Assembly (NCBI GenBank): GCA_947258735.1
Contig: CAMYJJ010000225.1
Location: 1 to 5,145 of the forward strand
Source of the DNA: Thermodesulfovibrionia bacterium
GTDB lineage: Bacteria > Nitrospirota > Thermodesulfovibrionia > UBA6902
Direction: 5' to 3'
Length of the DNA: 5,145 nucleotides
Shown: one piece after another, positions 1 to 5,145 of the stretch
Position numbering within the stretch: the first letter of the stretch is position 1
How the letters are laid out: each line of letters opens with the position of its first letter
Made by a program: the position numbers and the translations under genes
Notes under the pieces: model-generated
What the model was told of the DNA's origin: nothing
Seen by the model: the letters and a program-made list of their open reading frames with translations, nothing else
Databases searched by the model: none

Positions 1-381
1 TGTTTTGATTAACCTGTCAATCTGTTCTGACTGCCACTCGTTTAATTCCTTAAATTCAAGACCTATCAGGATAGAGAAACAATTGGGATCATCTCTTCTG
101 ATCCAGCTGATACGGGTATTCAGAGAGATACGTTCTCCCGGCGGGACATTTATTTCAAGTTCTATCCAGGAGTCTCTTTGCTCGATGATATCGAATCGAT
201 TATATTTATCTTCAAGCTGGATACAGGCTCCATTTGTTGAGAGGTCTTTGATATAACCTGTAAAAGATTTATCCAGAATATTTGGAGAGAAGAGCGTCAA
301 GTCTAATGGATATGACAATATTAGTCGCGTATGCTCTCTTTTTTCCGGTGTCTCGCTGTTCATATCTAATAAATTCGACAT
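1..381 (-). CDS. PilZ-domain protein (putative c-di-GMP receptor), C-terminus cut by window edge
   Basis: Reading the minus strand from the ATG at 381 gives 127 open codons to the window edge with no stop, so the gene continues to the left. The translation carries the two PilZ ligand signatures: an RxxxR motif (R15-E-H-T-R19) in the N-terminal stretch and a D/NxSxxG motif (D46-L-S-T-N-G51) after the first beta-strand. A later IGLEF segment (106-110) matches the end of the beta-barrel of this fold. In the family these residues bind cyclic di-GMP; what this protein then controls cannot be told from the sequence. There is no signal peptide or membrane segment, so it is probably cytosolic. ATG 381 is the first in-frame start after a TAA at 418-420; a second in-frame ATG lies at 363. 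Neither has a clear Shine-Dalgarno sequence. The gene is divergent from the RDD-mre cluster. Family assignment is fairly sure; function is inferred. Confidence 0.88.
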   Translation of the reverse strand, partial: MSNLLDMNSETPEKREHTRLILSYPLDLTLFSPNILDKSFTGYIKDLSTNGACIQLEDKYNRFDIIEQRDSWIELEINVPPGERISLNTRISWIRRDDPNCFSILIGLEFKELNEWQSEQIDRLIKT

Positions 382-498
382 GTTTAAAATGAAACTTGAG
401 CTGTAATCATAAAGAAATTATGAAATACAGAATTCTGAGCAGTTTTTCAATATGTACAGTGACTTATTGCAATATAATAGGCTATTTGTTACTATCAA
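382..498. promoter_or_regulatory. Divergent intergenic region between PilZ and RDD genes
   Basis: This 117-nt AT-rich gap must hold the upstream signals of both divergent genes. It contains two perfect 10-bp palindromes, CAGAATTCTG at 428-437 and TATTGCAATA at 465-474, with centres 37 bp apart. The second overlaps a TATAAT hexamer on the plus strand. On the minus strand a TTGAAA (450-445) resembles a -35 box, but the hexamer 17 nt further on (TATTTC, 427-422) is a poor -10, so the PilZ promoter stays unresolved. A regulator binding the palindromes is possible but not shown. Confidence 0.45.
473..478 (+). promoter_or_regulatory. Candidate -10 box (TATAAT) for the RDD-mreBCD operon
   Basis: This is a perfect match to the sigma-70 type -10 consensus, 20 nt before the RDD start codon, so a transcript would begin near 485 with a very short leader. 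No convincing -35 hexamer lies 16-18 nt upstream (about 449-456 reads AATATGTA), and the extended -10 TG is two bases out of register. The call therefore rests on the hexamer and its position alone. It is the only obvious candidate before the tightly packed RDD-mreB-mreC-mreD run. Confidence 0.4.
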
Positions 499-999
499 AT
501 GTTTTATATGAACGAGTCAGAATCAATAAATGAGCAGTCTGAAGGAATTCAGAATGAGCTAGTCAAGGCCGGGTTTCTGGCAAGATTGATTGCACGGACC
601 ATCGATTTTACGATTGTCGTAGCAATATATGAAATAATCCCGGCAATAGGCTTTTTTGCCGCACTTGCATACCTCCTGTTAAGTGACGGACTGTTTGAGG
701 GCAAGAGCATTGGTAAAAGCCTGTTAGGGATTAAGGTGGTGGACAAGGGTAACAGGGAACATTGCGGTTACAAGGAATCGATATTCCGGAATTTCCCTTT
801 TGCAGCTGCATTAATAATGTATGGGATATTTAAAGTGGTCCCTCTGTTAGGAGGACTGATCTCTTTTGTTGCAATAGCGGGTATTCTTATATTCGAATGT
901 CTCGTCATAATTGGAAGTGAAAACGGCATGAGACTCGGCGATGAGCTTGCAAATACCCGGGTCGTTGATGATAAACAAGGGGGAGTACATGTTTCATAA
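499..999 (+). CDS. RDD-family integral membrane protein, overlaps mreB
   Basis: This 166-residue protein matches the RDD family in length and layout. It has a polar N-terminus of about 24 residues, then GFLARLIARTID (25-36) with the conserved Arg and Asp at the start of a first membrane segment. A GKSIGKSLLGIKVVD stretch (68-82) follows, and further hydrophobic segments lie at about 100-116 and 117-138. It ends with RLGDELANTRVV (145-156), the usual C-terminal signature. It is predicted to sit in the cytoplasmic membrane; the family has no single established function, with some members linked to transport or stress. The start is uncertain: ATG 499 and ATG 508 are both in frame and neither has a good ribosome binding site. 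A short leader from the TATAAT at 473-478 would fit. The 3' end overlaps mreB by 11 nt and carries the mreB ribosome binding site, so the two are very likely co-transcribed and translationally coupled. A role in elongation is inference from position only. Confidence 0.87.
   Translation: MFYMNESESINEQSEGIQNELVKAGFLARLIARTIDFTIVVAIYEIIPAIGFFAALAYLLLSDGLFEGKSIGKSLLGIKVVDKGNREHCGYKESIFRNFPFAAALIMYGIFKVVPLLGGLISFVAIAGILIFECLVIIGSENGMRLGDELANTRVVDDKQGGVHVS
977..985 (+). promoter_or_regulatory. Shine-Dalgarno of mreB, inside the RDD gene
   Basis: AAGGGGGAG lies 3 nt before the ATG at 989 (8 nt if AAGG is the pairing core). It is the strongest purine-rich site near any candidate mreB start and decides in favour of 989 over the in-frame ATG at 941, which would add 16 residues unlike the MreB N-terminus. 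The site lies within the last codons of the RDD gene. Confidence 0.8.
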
Positions 1000-2005
1000 A
1001 ATTCTTGGATGGTTTTCGAATGATCTTGCCATAGACCTTGGTACGGCAAATACCCTGGTGTTTGTTAAGGGCAAGGGTATTGTGTGCAATGAGCCTTCTG
1101 TTGTGGCTGTACAGAAAGACAAGGTTATAGCCGTGGGCAAAGAAGCACAGAAGATGCTTGGCCGTACCCCGGCCAATATCACGGCAATGCGGCCCATGAA
1201 AGAAGGGGTCATAGCAGATTTTGACAAAACAGGCGAGATGCTGAAATATTTTATCAGAAAGGTCCATAACAGAAAGAGTTTTATATCTCCGAGGATTGCA
1301 ATCGGTGTCCCTTCAGGTATTACCCAGGTTGAGCAGAGGGCGGTCAAGGATGCGGCCCAGGCTTCGGGAGCTCGGGAAATCTACCTGATAGAAGAGCCGA
1401 TGGCTGCTGCTCTTGGAGTAGGCCTGCCCATAGGTGAACCATCGGGGAACATGATCGTTGATATTGGCGGAGGTACAACCGATGTAGCGGTTATATCCCT
1501 TCATGGTGTTGTATACAGCAAAGCTGTGCGCATGGGAGGAGATAAGCTCGATGAGGACATTGTGAACCATATTAAAAACAAGGGCAGGATCCTTATCGGA
1601 GACAGAACAGCAGAGCTGATCAAAAACCGCATAGGCTCGGCCTACAAGGTCGATGAAGAAAACAGGTCCATGGAAGTAAAGGGGAGAGACCTTGTTTCGG
1701 GAATTCCAAAGACGGTCACTATATTTGAAGATGAAATAAGAGAAGCAGTAAGCGAAACGATAGTAGTCATTATAAACGCGATTAAAGTTGCACTTGAAAA
1801 TACTCCGCCTGAACTTGCCTCTGACATTGTTGACAGGGGAATTGTCCTTGCCGGCGGAGGCGCTCTCCTCCGGGGACTGGATGCCCTTATCAGACATGAA
1901 ACCAGTCTGCCTGTTATCGTAGCTGAAAATCCGCTCCTGGCTGTGGTAAATGGAGTGGGTGAAGTGCTGGATGACCTTGACATTCTGGGCAGGGTCTCTT
2001 TGTAA
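989..2005 (+). CDS. mreB: Rod shape-determining protein MreB (bacterial actin)
   Basis: MreB is the actin-like ATPase that forms membrane-bound filaments in the cytoplasm and orients the lateral-wall synthesis machinery. The 338-residue product is full length for the family (about 335-350). Nucleotide-pocket motifs appear in order: phosphate-1 IDLGTANT (15-22), the IGVPSGITQVEQRAVKDA stretch (105-122), IEEPMAAALG with the expected catalytic Glu (134-143), phosphate-2 DIGGGTTD (158-165), GGDKLDEDI (183-191) and the adenosine motif LAGGGALLRGLD (287-298). The N-terminus MFHKILGWFS is short and partly amphipathic, consistent with membrane attachment. The ATG at 989 is chosen because it has a strong ribosome binding site and matches the usual MreB N-terminus; an upstream in-frame ATG at 941 is rejected. 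It overlaps the RDD gene by 11 nt, and mreC follows 13 nt after the stop. No key residue is missing. FtsA and DnaK are more distant members of the superfamily and do not fit. Confidence 0.99.
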   Translation: MFHKILGWFSNDLAIDLGTANTLVFVKGKGIVCNEPSVVAVQKDKVIAVGKEAQKMLGRTPANITAMRPMKEGVIADFDKTGEMLKYFIRKVHNRKSFISPRIAIGVPSGITQVEQRAVKDAAQASGAREIYLIEEPMAAALGVGLPIGEPSGNMIVDIGGGTTDVAVISLHGVVYSKAVRMGGDKLDEDIVNHIKNKGRILIGDRTAELIKNRIGSAYKVDEENRSMEVKGRDLVSGIPKTVTIFEDEIREAVSETIVVIINAIKVALENTPPELASDIVDRGIVLAGGGALLRGLDALIRHETSLPVIVAENPLLAVVNGVGEVLDDLDILGRVSL

Positions 2006-2018
2006 AAACTAATATGGG

Positions 2019-2810
2019 ATGTTAAAGAAAAAAATATTTCTTTTTGCCCTTCTTGTGCTTTTGCTCTTTGCACTGCTTTCATACCAGAGTATGAAAAGTA
2101 AAAGCAGTTTCATGGATTTCCCTTTCCACCCCTTGAGGATGCTTGAACAGATCAGTTCTTCCGTTACACACGAAATCGATAATATCATTAATACCTATGT
2201 CATGGTTATTGGCAAAGAGGCTGAGAACAGACGTCTGCTCAGGACGATTCAGGGTCATGAGGCAGAGCTGAACAGGTTAAAGGAGCTGGAACATGAAAAT
2301 GAGCGGCTCAGAAAGGTCCTGCAGTTAAAATCTGCAAGAAAGGACTATATGGCTACTGCTGATGTGTATGCCAGAGACCCCACCAACTGGTTCCAGATGT
2401 TCTGGATTAACAAGGGAAAGAGCACAGGCATTGAAAAAGATATGGTTGCGCTCACGCCGGCAGGTCCTGTTGGAAAGGTAAACAGGGTTTTTGAAAGGGA
2501 AGCAAGCATAATGTTAATGACTGATGTAAACTCCTCTGTCGCAGCACGGCTTCAGTCTTCAAGGATTGAAGGAATGCTGGAAGGCAGGGGCGATGATATC
2601 TGTATGCTGAAGTATGTATCAAAAGATGCTGAGGTAACACCCGCTGAGAAAATAATTACATCCGGGTTTGACGGCATTTACCCTGAAGGTCTTCTGATAG
2701 GGTATGTTTCAAAGGTAACCAGGGAAGAGGGGGAGATGTTCAAGGTGATTGAGGTGAAACTGGCCCAGGACCTCGGCACGGTAGAAGAGGTGATGATCCT
2801 TAAGAAATGA
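2019..2810 (+). CDS. mreC: Rod shape-determining protein MreC
   Basis: MreC is the bitopic inner-membrane protein whose periplasmic part binds and activates PBP2 and connects it to MreB/MreD. The 263-residue product shows the family layout. It has a short basic cytoplasmic tip (MLKKK), one membrane segment at about 6-21, and a charged heptad-like coiled coil at about 65-104 rich in Glu, Leu and Arg. A two-part beta domain follows, with the typical ARDPTNWFQMFWINKG (118-133), PAGPVGKV (147-154), TDVNSSVAAR (168-177) and ITSGFDGIYPEGLLIGYV (213-230). The start at 2019 is the first possible one after an in-frame TAA at 2010-2012. It has only a weak upstream GGG, so translation may depend on ribosomes finishing mreB 13 nt upstream. 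Its stop overlaps the mreD start (ATGA). Length and motifs look complete. Confidence 0.96.
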   Translation: MLKKKIFLFALLVLLLFALLSYQSMKSKSSFMDFPFHPLRMLEQISSSVTHEIDNIINTYVMVIGKEAENRRLLRTIQGHEAELNRLKELEHENERLRKVLQLKSARKDYMATADVYARDPTNWFQMFWINKGKSTGIEKDMVALTPAGPVGKVNRVFEREASIMLMTDVNSSVAARLQSSRIEGMLEGRGDDICMLKYVSKDAEVTPAEKIITSGFDGIYPEGLLIGYVSKVTREEGEMFKVIEVKLAQDLGTVEEVMILKK

Positions 2811-3280
2811 GACCTTTTTTAATATATCTCTTCTTTATATACTGCAGCCTGACAATACAGGCTGTATTTATTCATGGGGCCAGACCCGACATCGTGATGG
2901 TCCTGGTCTGTTTATACACACTCAGACATGGTCAGGTCAGGGGAGTTGCTTTAGGTGTGTGTGCCGGCCTGTTAATTGACACAGCAAATGGATTTATCCT
3001 GGGCCCGAATATCCTGAGCAAGGCAATGGTAGCATTTCTTACAGGCACCATAAAGGACAATCTGTATCAATGGAATGCTTTTATTAATGCCCTGGTTGTG
3101 ACTGTCCTGTCTGTTGTTGATATTTTTCTTATATTCATAACTTTTGAGATATTTTCAAAGGTCTCTTTTTTGGGCAGGTCATGGGATAACCTGATATTGC
3201 AGGTTCTATATACATTAGTGACGTCGATGGTTCTTTATCCCTTAGTGATCAGGTCACGGAGAATAACATATGAAGTGTAA
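2807..3280 (+). CDS. mreD: Rod shape-determining protein MreD
   Basis: MreD is the polytopic inner-membrane partner of MreC in the elongation complex. The 157-residue product has the usual MreD size (about 150-175) and is hydrophobic almost throughout. Likely membrane segments are at about 4-22, 27-38, 44-58, 70-80, 92-113 and 130-147, and it ends in a basic tail (RSRRITYEV). Recognisable family features are the early RPDIVMVLV (26-34) and the GLLIDTANGFILGPNILSK region (54-72), the most conserved part of MreD. The start codon shares ATGA with the mreC stop, giving translational coupling. MreD sequences diverge strongly, so the identification relies on these motifs together with the position directly after mreC. 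The next gene begins only after a 166-nt gap, so mreD may end the tightly coupled part of the operon. Confidence 0.94.
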   Translation: MRPFLIYLFFIYCSLTIQAVFIHGARPDIVMVLVCLYTLRHGQVRGVALGVCAGLLIDTANGFILGPNILSKAMVAFLTGTIKDNLYQWNAFINALVVTVLSVVDIFLIFITFEIFSKVSFLGRSWDNLILQVLYTLVTSMVLYPLVIRSRRITYEV

Positions 3281-3293
3281 TGAATTTATGTAT

Positions 3294-3317
3294 GTTTTTA
3301 TAGAACATTTTAAAAAC
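3294..3317. repeat. AT-rich inverted repeat after mreD
   Basis: GTTTTTA (3294-3300) and TAAAAAC (3311-3317) are exact inverted copies separated by 10 nt, beginning 13 nt after the mreD stop. The stem is almost all A-T, so a stable RNA hairpin is doubtful and no T-run follows. It may be chance in AT-rich sequence. Confidence 0.3.
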
Positions 3318-3322
3318 ACCGG

Positions 3323-3348
3323 ATTCCCGCTCAACGTGCCGCGGGAAT
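3323..3348. repeat. GC-rich inverted repeat (REP-like hairpin) between mreD and mrdA
   Basis: ATTCCCGC (3323-3330) and GCGGGAAT (3341-3348) form a perfect 8-bp stem around a 10-nt loop (TCAACGTGCC). It stands out from its AT-rich surroundings. No T-run follows on the plus strand, so it is not a standard intrinsic terminator for mreD. The form resembles the dispersed ATTCCC...GGGAAT palindromes seen between genes in several bacterial groups. It could slow 3' decay of the mreBCD transcript or partly reduce read-through into mrdA; both are inference. Confidence 0.6.
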
Positions 3349-3446
3349 AACAACTCAATATTTGAATGTATACACAGTCGCTCATGAAACATAAATGTCT
3401 ATGAATTTACCTATGCAACGAACGGATGTAATTACAGGAAGGTAAC

Positions 3447-5145
3447 ATGGAGAAAAGGATCAGGATTTCCCTTTATATCGTATTTGTTTTATTTTGCCTG
3501 TTTACATTACGGCTCTTTAATCTTCAGGTTCTGAAAGGAAATGAATACAGGAAGATTGATGAACGGAACCGTCTCCGGGTAGTTGATATTCATGCTCCCA
3601 GGGGAATAATTTATGACAGGAACAATAATGCTCTTGTCAGAAATGTTCCTTCATTTGACATAACTGCCATAAAAGAGGACATGCCTGATGATGAAAAAAT
3701 ATTATCAGAAATAGGCAGGCTTATCGGTTTAAAAGTGGAAGATCTTACATCCAGGTTGGAAAGTTCAACCTCAAGCCCTTTTCAGAACCATATACTGAAA
3801 CAGGACGTATCATTCAAGGAAGCTGCAAGGGTGGAGGCGCGAAAGGCAGACTATCCGGGGCTGCAGATTAACGTGGTTGGCGGCAGGGATTATTTATATG
3901 GCCATGCCGCCAGTCATCTGCTGGGATATCTGGGAAATATGGGTTCCCGCCTGGCAGCACATCCACGATATGCAGGAGTGCCTGAAGGGGCCTGTATCGG
4001 TCTCCTGGGAATCGAGAAGGGCCATGATGTTTCATTAAGGGGGCTTGCCGGAAAAAAAATTCTCGAGGTTGACGCCCTTGGCAGGATCATAAATATCGTA
4101 AGAATTCAGAGACCTGTCAAGGGAAGAGACCTTAAGCTGACGATAGATATTGATCTTCAGATCGAGGCCGAAAAAAATCTCAAGGACCTCGCAGGCTCTG
4201 TTGTTGTTCTGGACCCGGGAACAGGCGCAGTGCTGGCACTTGCCAGCTCCCCGACGTTTGATCCTAACCAGTTCGTCAGGGGAATCGATACAAAAGACTG
4301 GAAAAAATTAACGAAGGACAGGCGAAAGCCCCTTCTGAACAGGGCCATCCAGAGCCAGTATGCTCCGGGCTCTACATTTAAAATCATTACCGCAATCGCT
4401 GCCCTTGAGGAAGGGATCATTAATAAGAATACCAGGTTCTATTGCGGCGGCTCAACCATGTTCGGCAGGCTCTTTAAATGCTGGAAATGGAACGGCCACG
4501 GAAGTGTAGACCTGCGCAAGGCAATAGTAGAATCCTGTGATGTTTATTTTTATGAGGTTGGAAAAAAAATCGATATTGATATTTTATCTCAATACGCGTT
4601 TGGGTACGGGCTTGGACATGCAACGGGGATAGATCTTAAAGGGGAGGTTTCAGGTATTGTACCGACAAGGAGATGGAAGCAGGAGGTGAAAGATGAAAAA
4701 TGGTATAAGGGAGAAACCCTTAATACCGTTATTGGCCAGGGATACCTCTCTGTCACTCCATTGCAGATCGCATCAATGATGGCAGCTGTTGTAAATGAAG
4801 GAAAGCTGTATAAACCATATCTTGTCATGGGTTCTGAAAACAGGGTCATGGCTGACAGCATGAAAAAGATTCACCCTTCCCATATAAAATTAGTAATTGA
4901 AGCCCTGCATGGAGTAGTTACTGAAAAAGATGGAACAGGAAGTATAGCCAGGTCTGACATTGTCAGTATAGGCGGGAAGACGGGCACCACCCAGGTTGTC
5001 GCTGGTACCTCAGACGCTAAAGACATACCTGAAAAGTTCAGGGACCATGCCTGGTTTGTGGCCTTTGCTCCTGTAGATAATCCGGAGATAGTGGTGTCTG
5101 TCTTTGTAGAGCACGGCGGGCATGGAAGCACAGCTGCTGCACCGA
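3447..5145 (+). CDS. mrdA: Penicillin-binding protein 2 (elongation-specific transpeptidase), 3' end cut by window edge
   Basis: PBP2 is the class B DD-transpeptidase that crosslinks new peptidoglycan during elongation, working with RodA and activated by MreC. From the ATG at 3447 the frame is open for 566 codons to the edge; the family usually has 600-650 residues, so only the C-terminal end is missing. An AGGAAGG (3436-3442) lies 4 nt before the start. The N-terminus has a basic tip and one membrane segment (about 8-25). The non-catalytic pedestal follows, with PRGIIYDRNNNALV (51-64) and SHLLGYLGNM (156-165). The transpeptidase domain has VVVLDPGTGAVLALAS (252-267), the nucleophile motif S309-T-F-K312, the second motif S363-C-D365 and the third K511-T-G-T514. 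Asp in place of Asn in the second motif is usual for PBP2 and argues against PBP3/FtsI. Cys333 and Cys345 (the latter in CWKWNGHG) sit between the first and second motifs. rodA would be expected next, outside the window. Confidence 0.97.
   Translation, partial: MEKRIRISLYIVFVLFCLFTLRLFNLQVLKGNEYRKIDERNRLRVVDIHAPRGIIYDRNNNALVRNVPSFDITAIKEDMPDDEKILSEIGRLIGLKVEDLTSRLESSTSSPFQNHILKQDVSFKEAARVEARKADYPGLQINVVGGRDYLYGHAASHLLGYLGNMGSRLAAHPRYAGVPEGACIGLLGIEKGHDVSLRGLAGKKILEVDALGRIINIVRIQRPVKGRDLKLTIDIDLQIEAEKNLKDLAGSVVVLDPGTGAVLALASSPTFDPNQFVRGIDTKDWKKLTKDRRKPLLNRAIQSQYAPGSTFKIITAIAALEEGIINKNTRFYCGGSTMFGRLFKCWKWNGHGSVDLRKAIVESCDVYFYEVGKKIDIDILSQYAFGYGLGHATGIDLKGEVSGIVPTRRWKQEVKDEKWYKGETLNTVIGQGYLSVTPLQIASMMAAVVNEGKLYKPYLVMGSENRVMADSMKKIHPSHIKLVIEALHGVVTEKDGTGSIARSDIVSIGGKTGTTQVVAGTSDAKDIPEKFRDHAWFVAFAPVDNPEIVVSVFVEHGGHGSTAAAP

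Noticed and set aside
5..256. Open frame of 83 codons on the plus strand
   Set aside because: It lies antisense inside the PilZ gene, whose motifs are on the minus strand; it has no family features.
941..988. Upstream in-frame ATG giving a 16-residue longer MreB
   Set aside because: The extra residues are the RDD gene read in another frame, there is no good ribosome binding site there, and MreB proteins begin near MFHKILGWFS.
1313..1897. Long open frame (194 codons) antisense to mreB
   Set aside because: It mirrors the codon structure of mreB, has no recognisable domain and no ribosome binding context; the same holds for the other antisense frames over the RDD gene, mreB and mreC.
3311..3348. 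Intrinsic terminator reading to the left (hairpin followed by TTTTTA on the minus strand)
   Set aside because: The T-run starts 6 nt after the stem rather than directly, and there is no minus-strand gene to its right for it to terminate.
3349..3446. A dedicated mrdA promoter (TTGAAT at 3362-3367, TATACA at 3369-3374)
   Set aside because: The two hexamers are adjacent, not 16-18 nt apart, and no matching partner sits at the right distance from either.
4157..5131. Three antisense open frames on the minus strand in the right-hand part
   Set aside because: The plus strand here encodes the PBP2 transpeptidase domain with all three catalytic motifs; the minus frames are by-products.

Overview
The window holds a conserved cell-elongation (rod-shape, peptidoglycan) cluster from a Gram-negative type bacterium. 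On the plus strand, in order, are an RDD-family membrane protein gene, mreB, mreC, mreD and the 5' nine-tenths or so of mrdA (penicillin-binding protein 2), which runs off the right edge. On the minus strand at the left edge, divergent from the cluster, is the N-terminal part of a PilZ-domain (cyclic-di-GMP receptor type) protein whose C-terminus lies outside the window.

Layout: 1-381 PilZ protein (minus, partial); 382-498 divergent intergenic region with a perfect TATAAT hexamer and two 10-bp perfect palindromes; 499-999 RDD protein; 989-2005 mreB, overlapping the RDD gene by 11 nt; 2019-2810 mreC; 2807-3280 mreD, overlapping mreC by 4 nt (ATGA); 3281-3446 gap containing a perfect 8-bp GC-rich inverted repeat; 3447 to the edge mrdA. 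The tight spacing suggests that RDD-mreB-mreC-mreD are co-transcribed, probably from a promoter just before the RDD gene. mrdA is likely read through or has its own promoter, which I could not identify. rodA (mrdB) would be the expected next gene beyond the edge, but this is inference from the usual gene order.

How they work together (family knowledge): MreB filaments under the inner membrane position the elongation complex. MreC and MreD link it across the membrane to PBP2, which crosslinks new lateral-wall peptidoglycan together with the RodA glycosyltransferase. The RDD protein is an unassigned small membrane protein whose position makes it a candidate accessory factor. The PilZ protein may simply be a neighbour.

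Organism: base composition is moderate, with frequent AGG/AGA (Arg) and ATA (Ile) codons. The mreBCD-mrdA order together with a PilZ gene and a REP-like ATTCCCGC...GCGGGAAT repeat fits Desulfobacterota or Nitrospirota-like lineages. This is a weak guess, as there is no rRNA or other marker here.

I see no sign of a new defence, mobile or CRISPR system. This is mostly an ordinary core-genome region, and the points worth a second look are the RDD-mreB overlap, the divergent intergenic palindromes and the repeat between mreD and mrdA.
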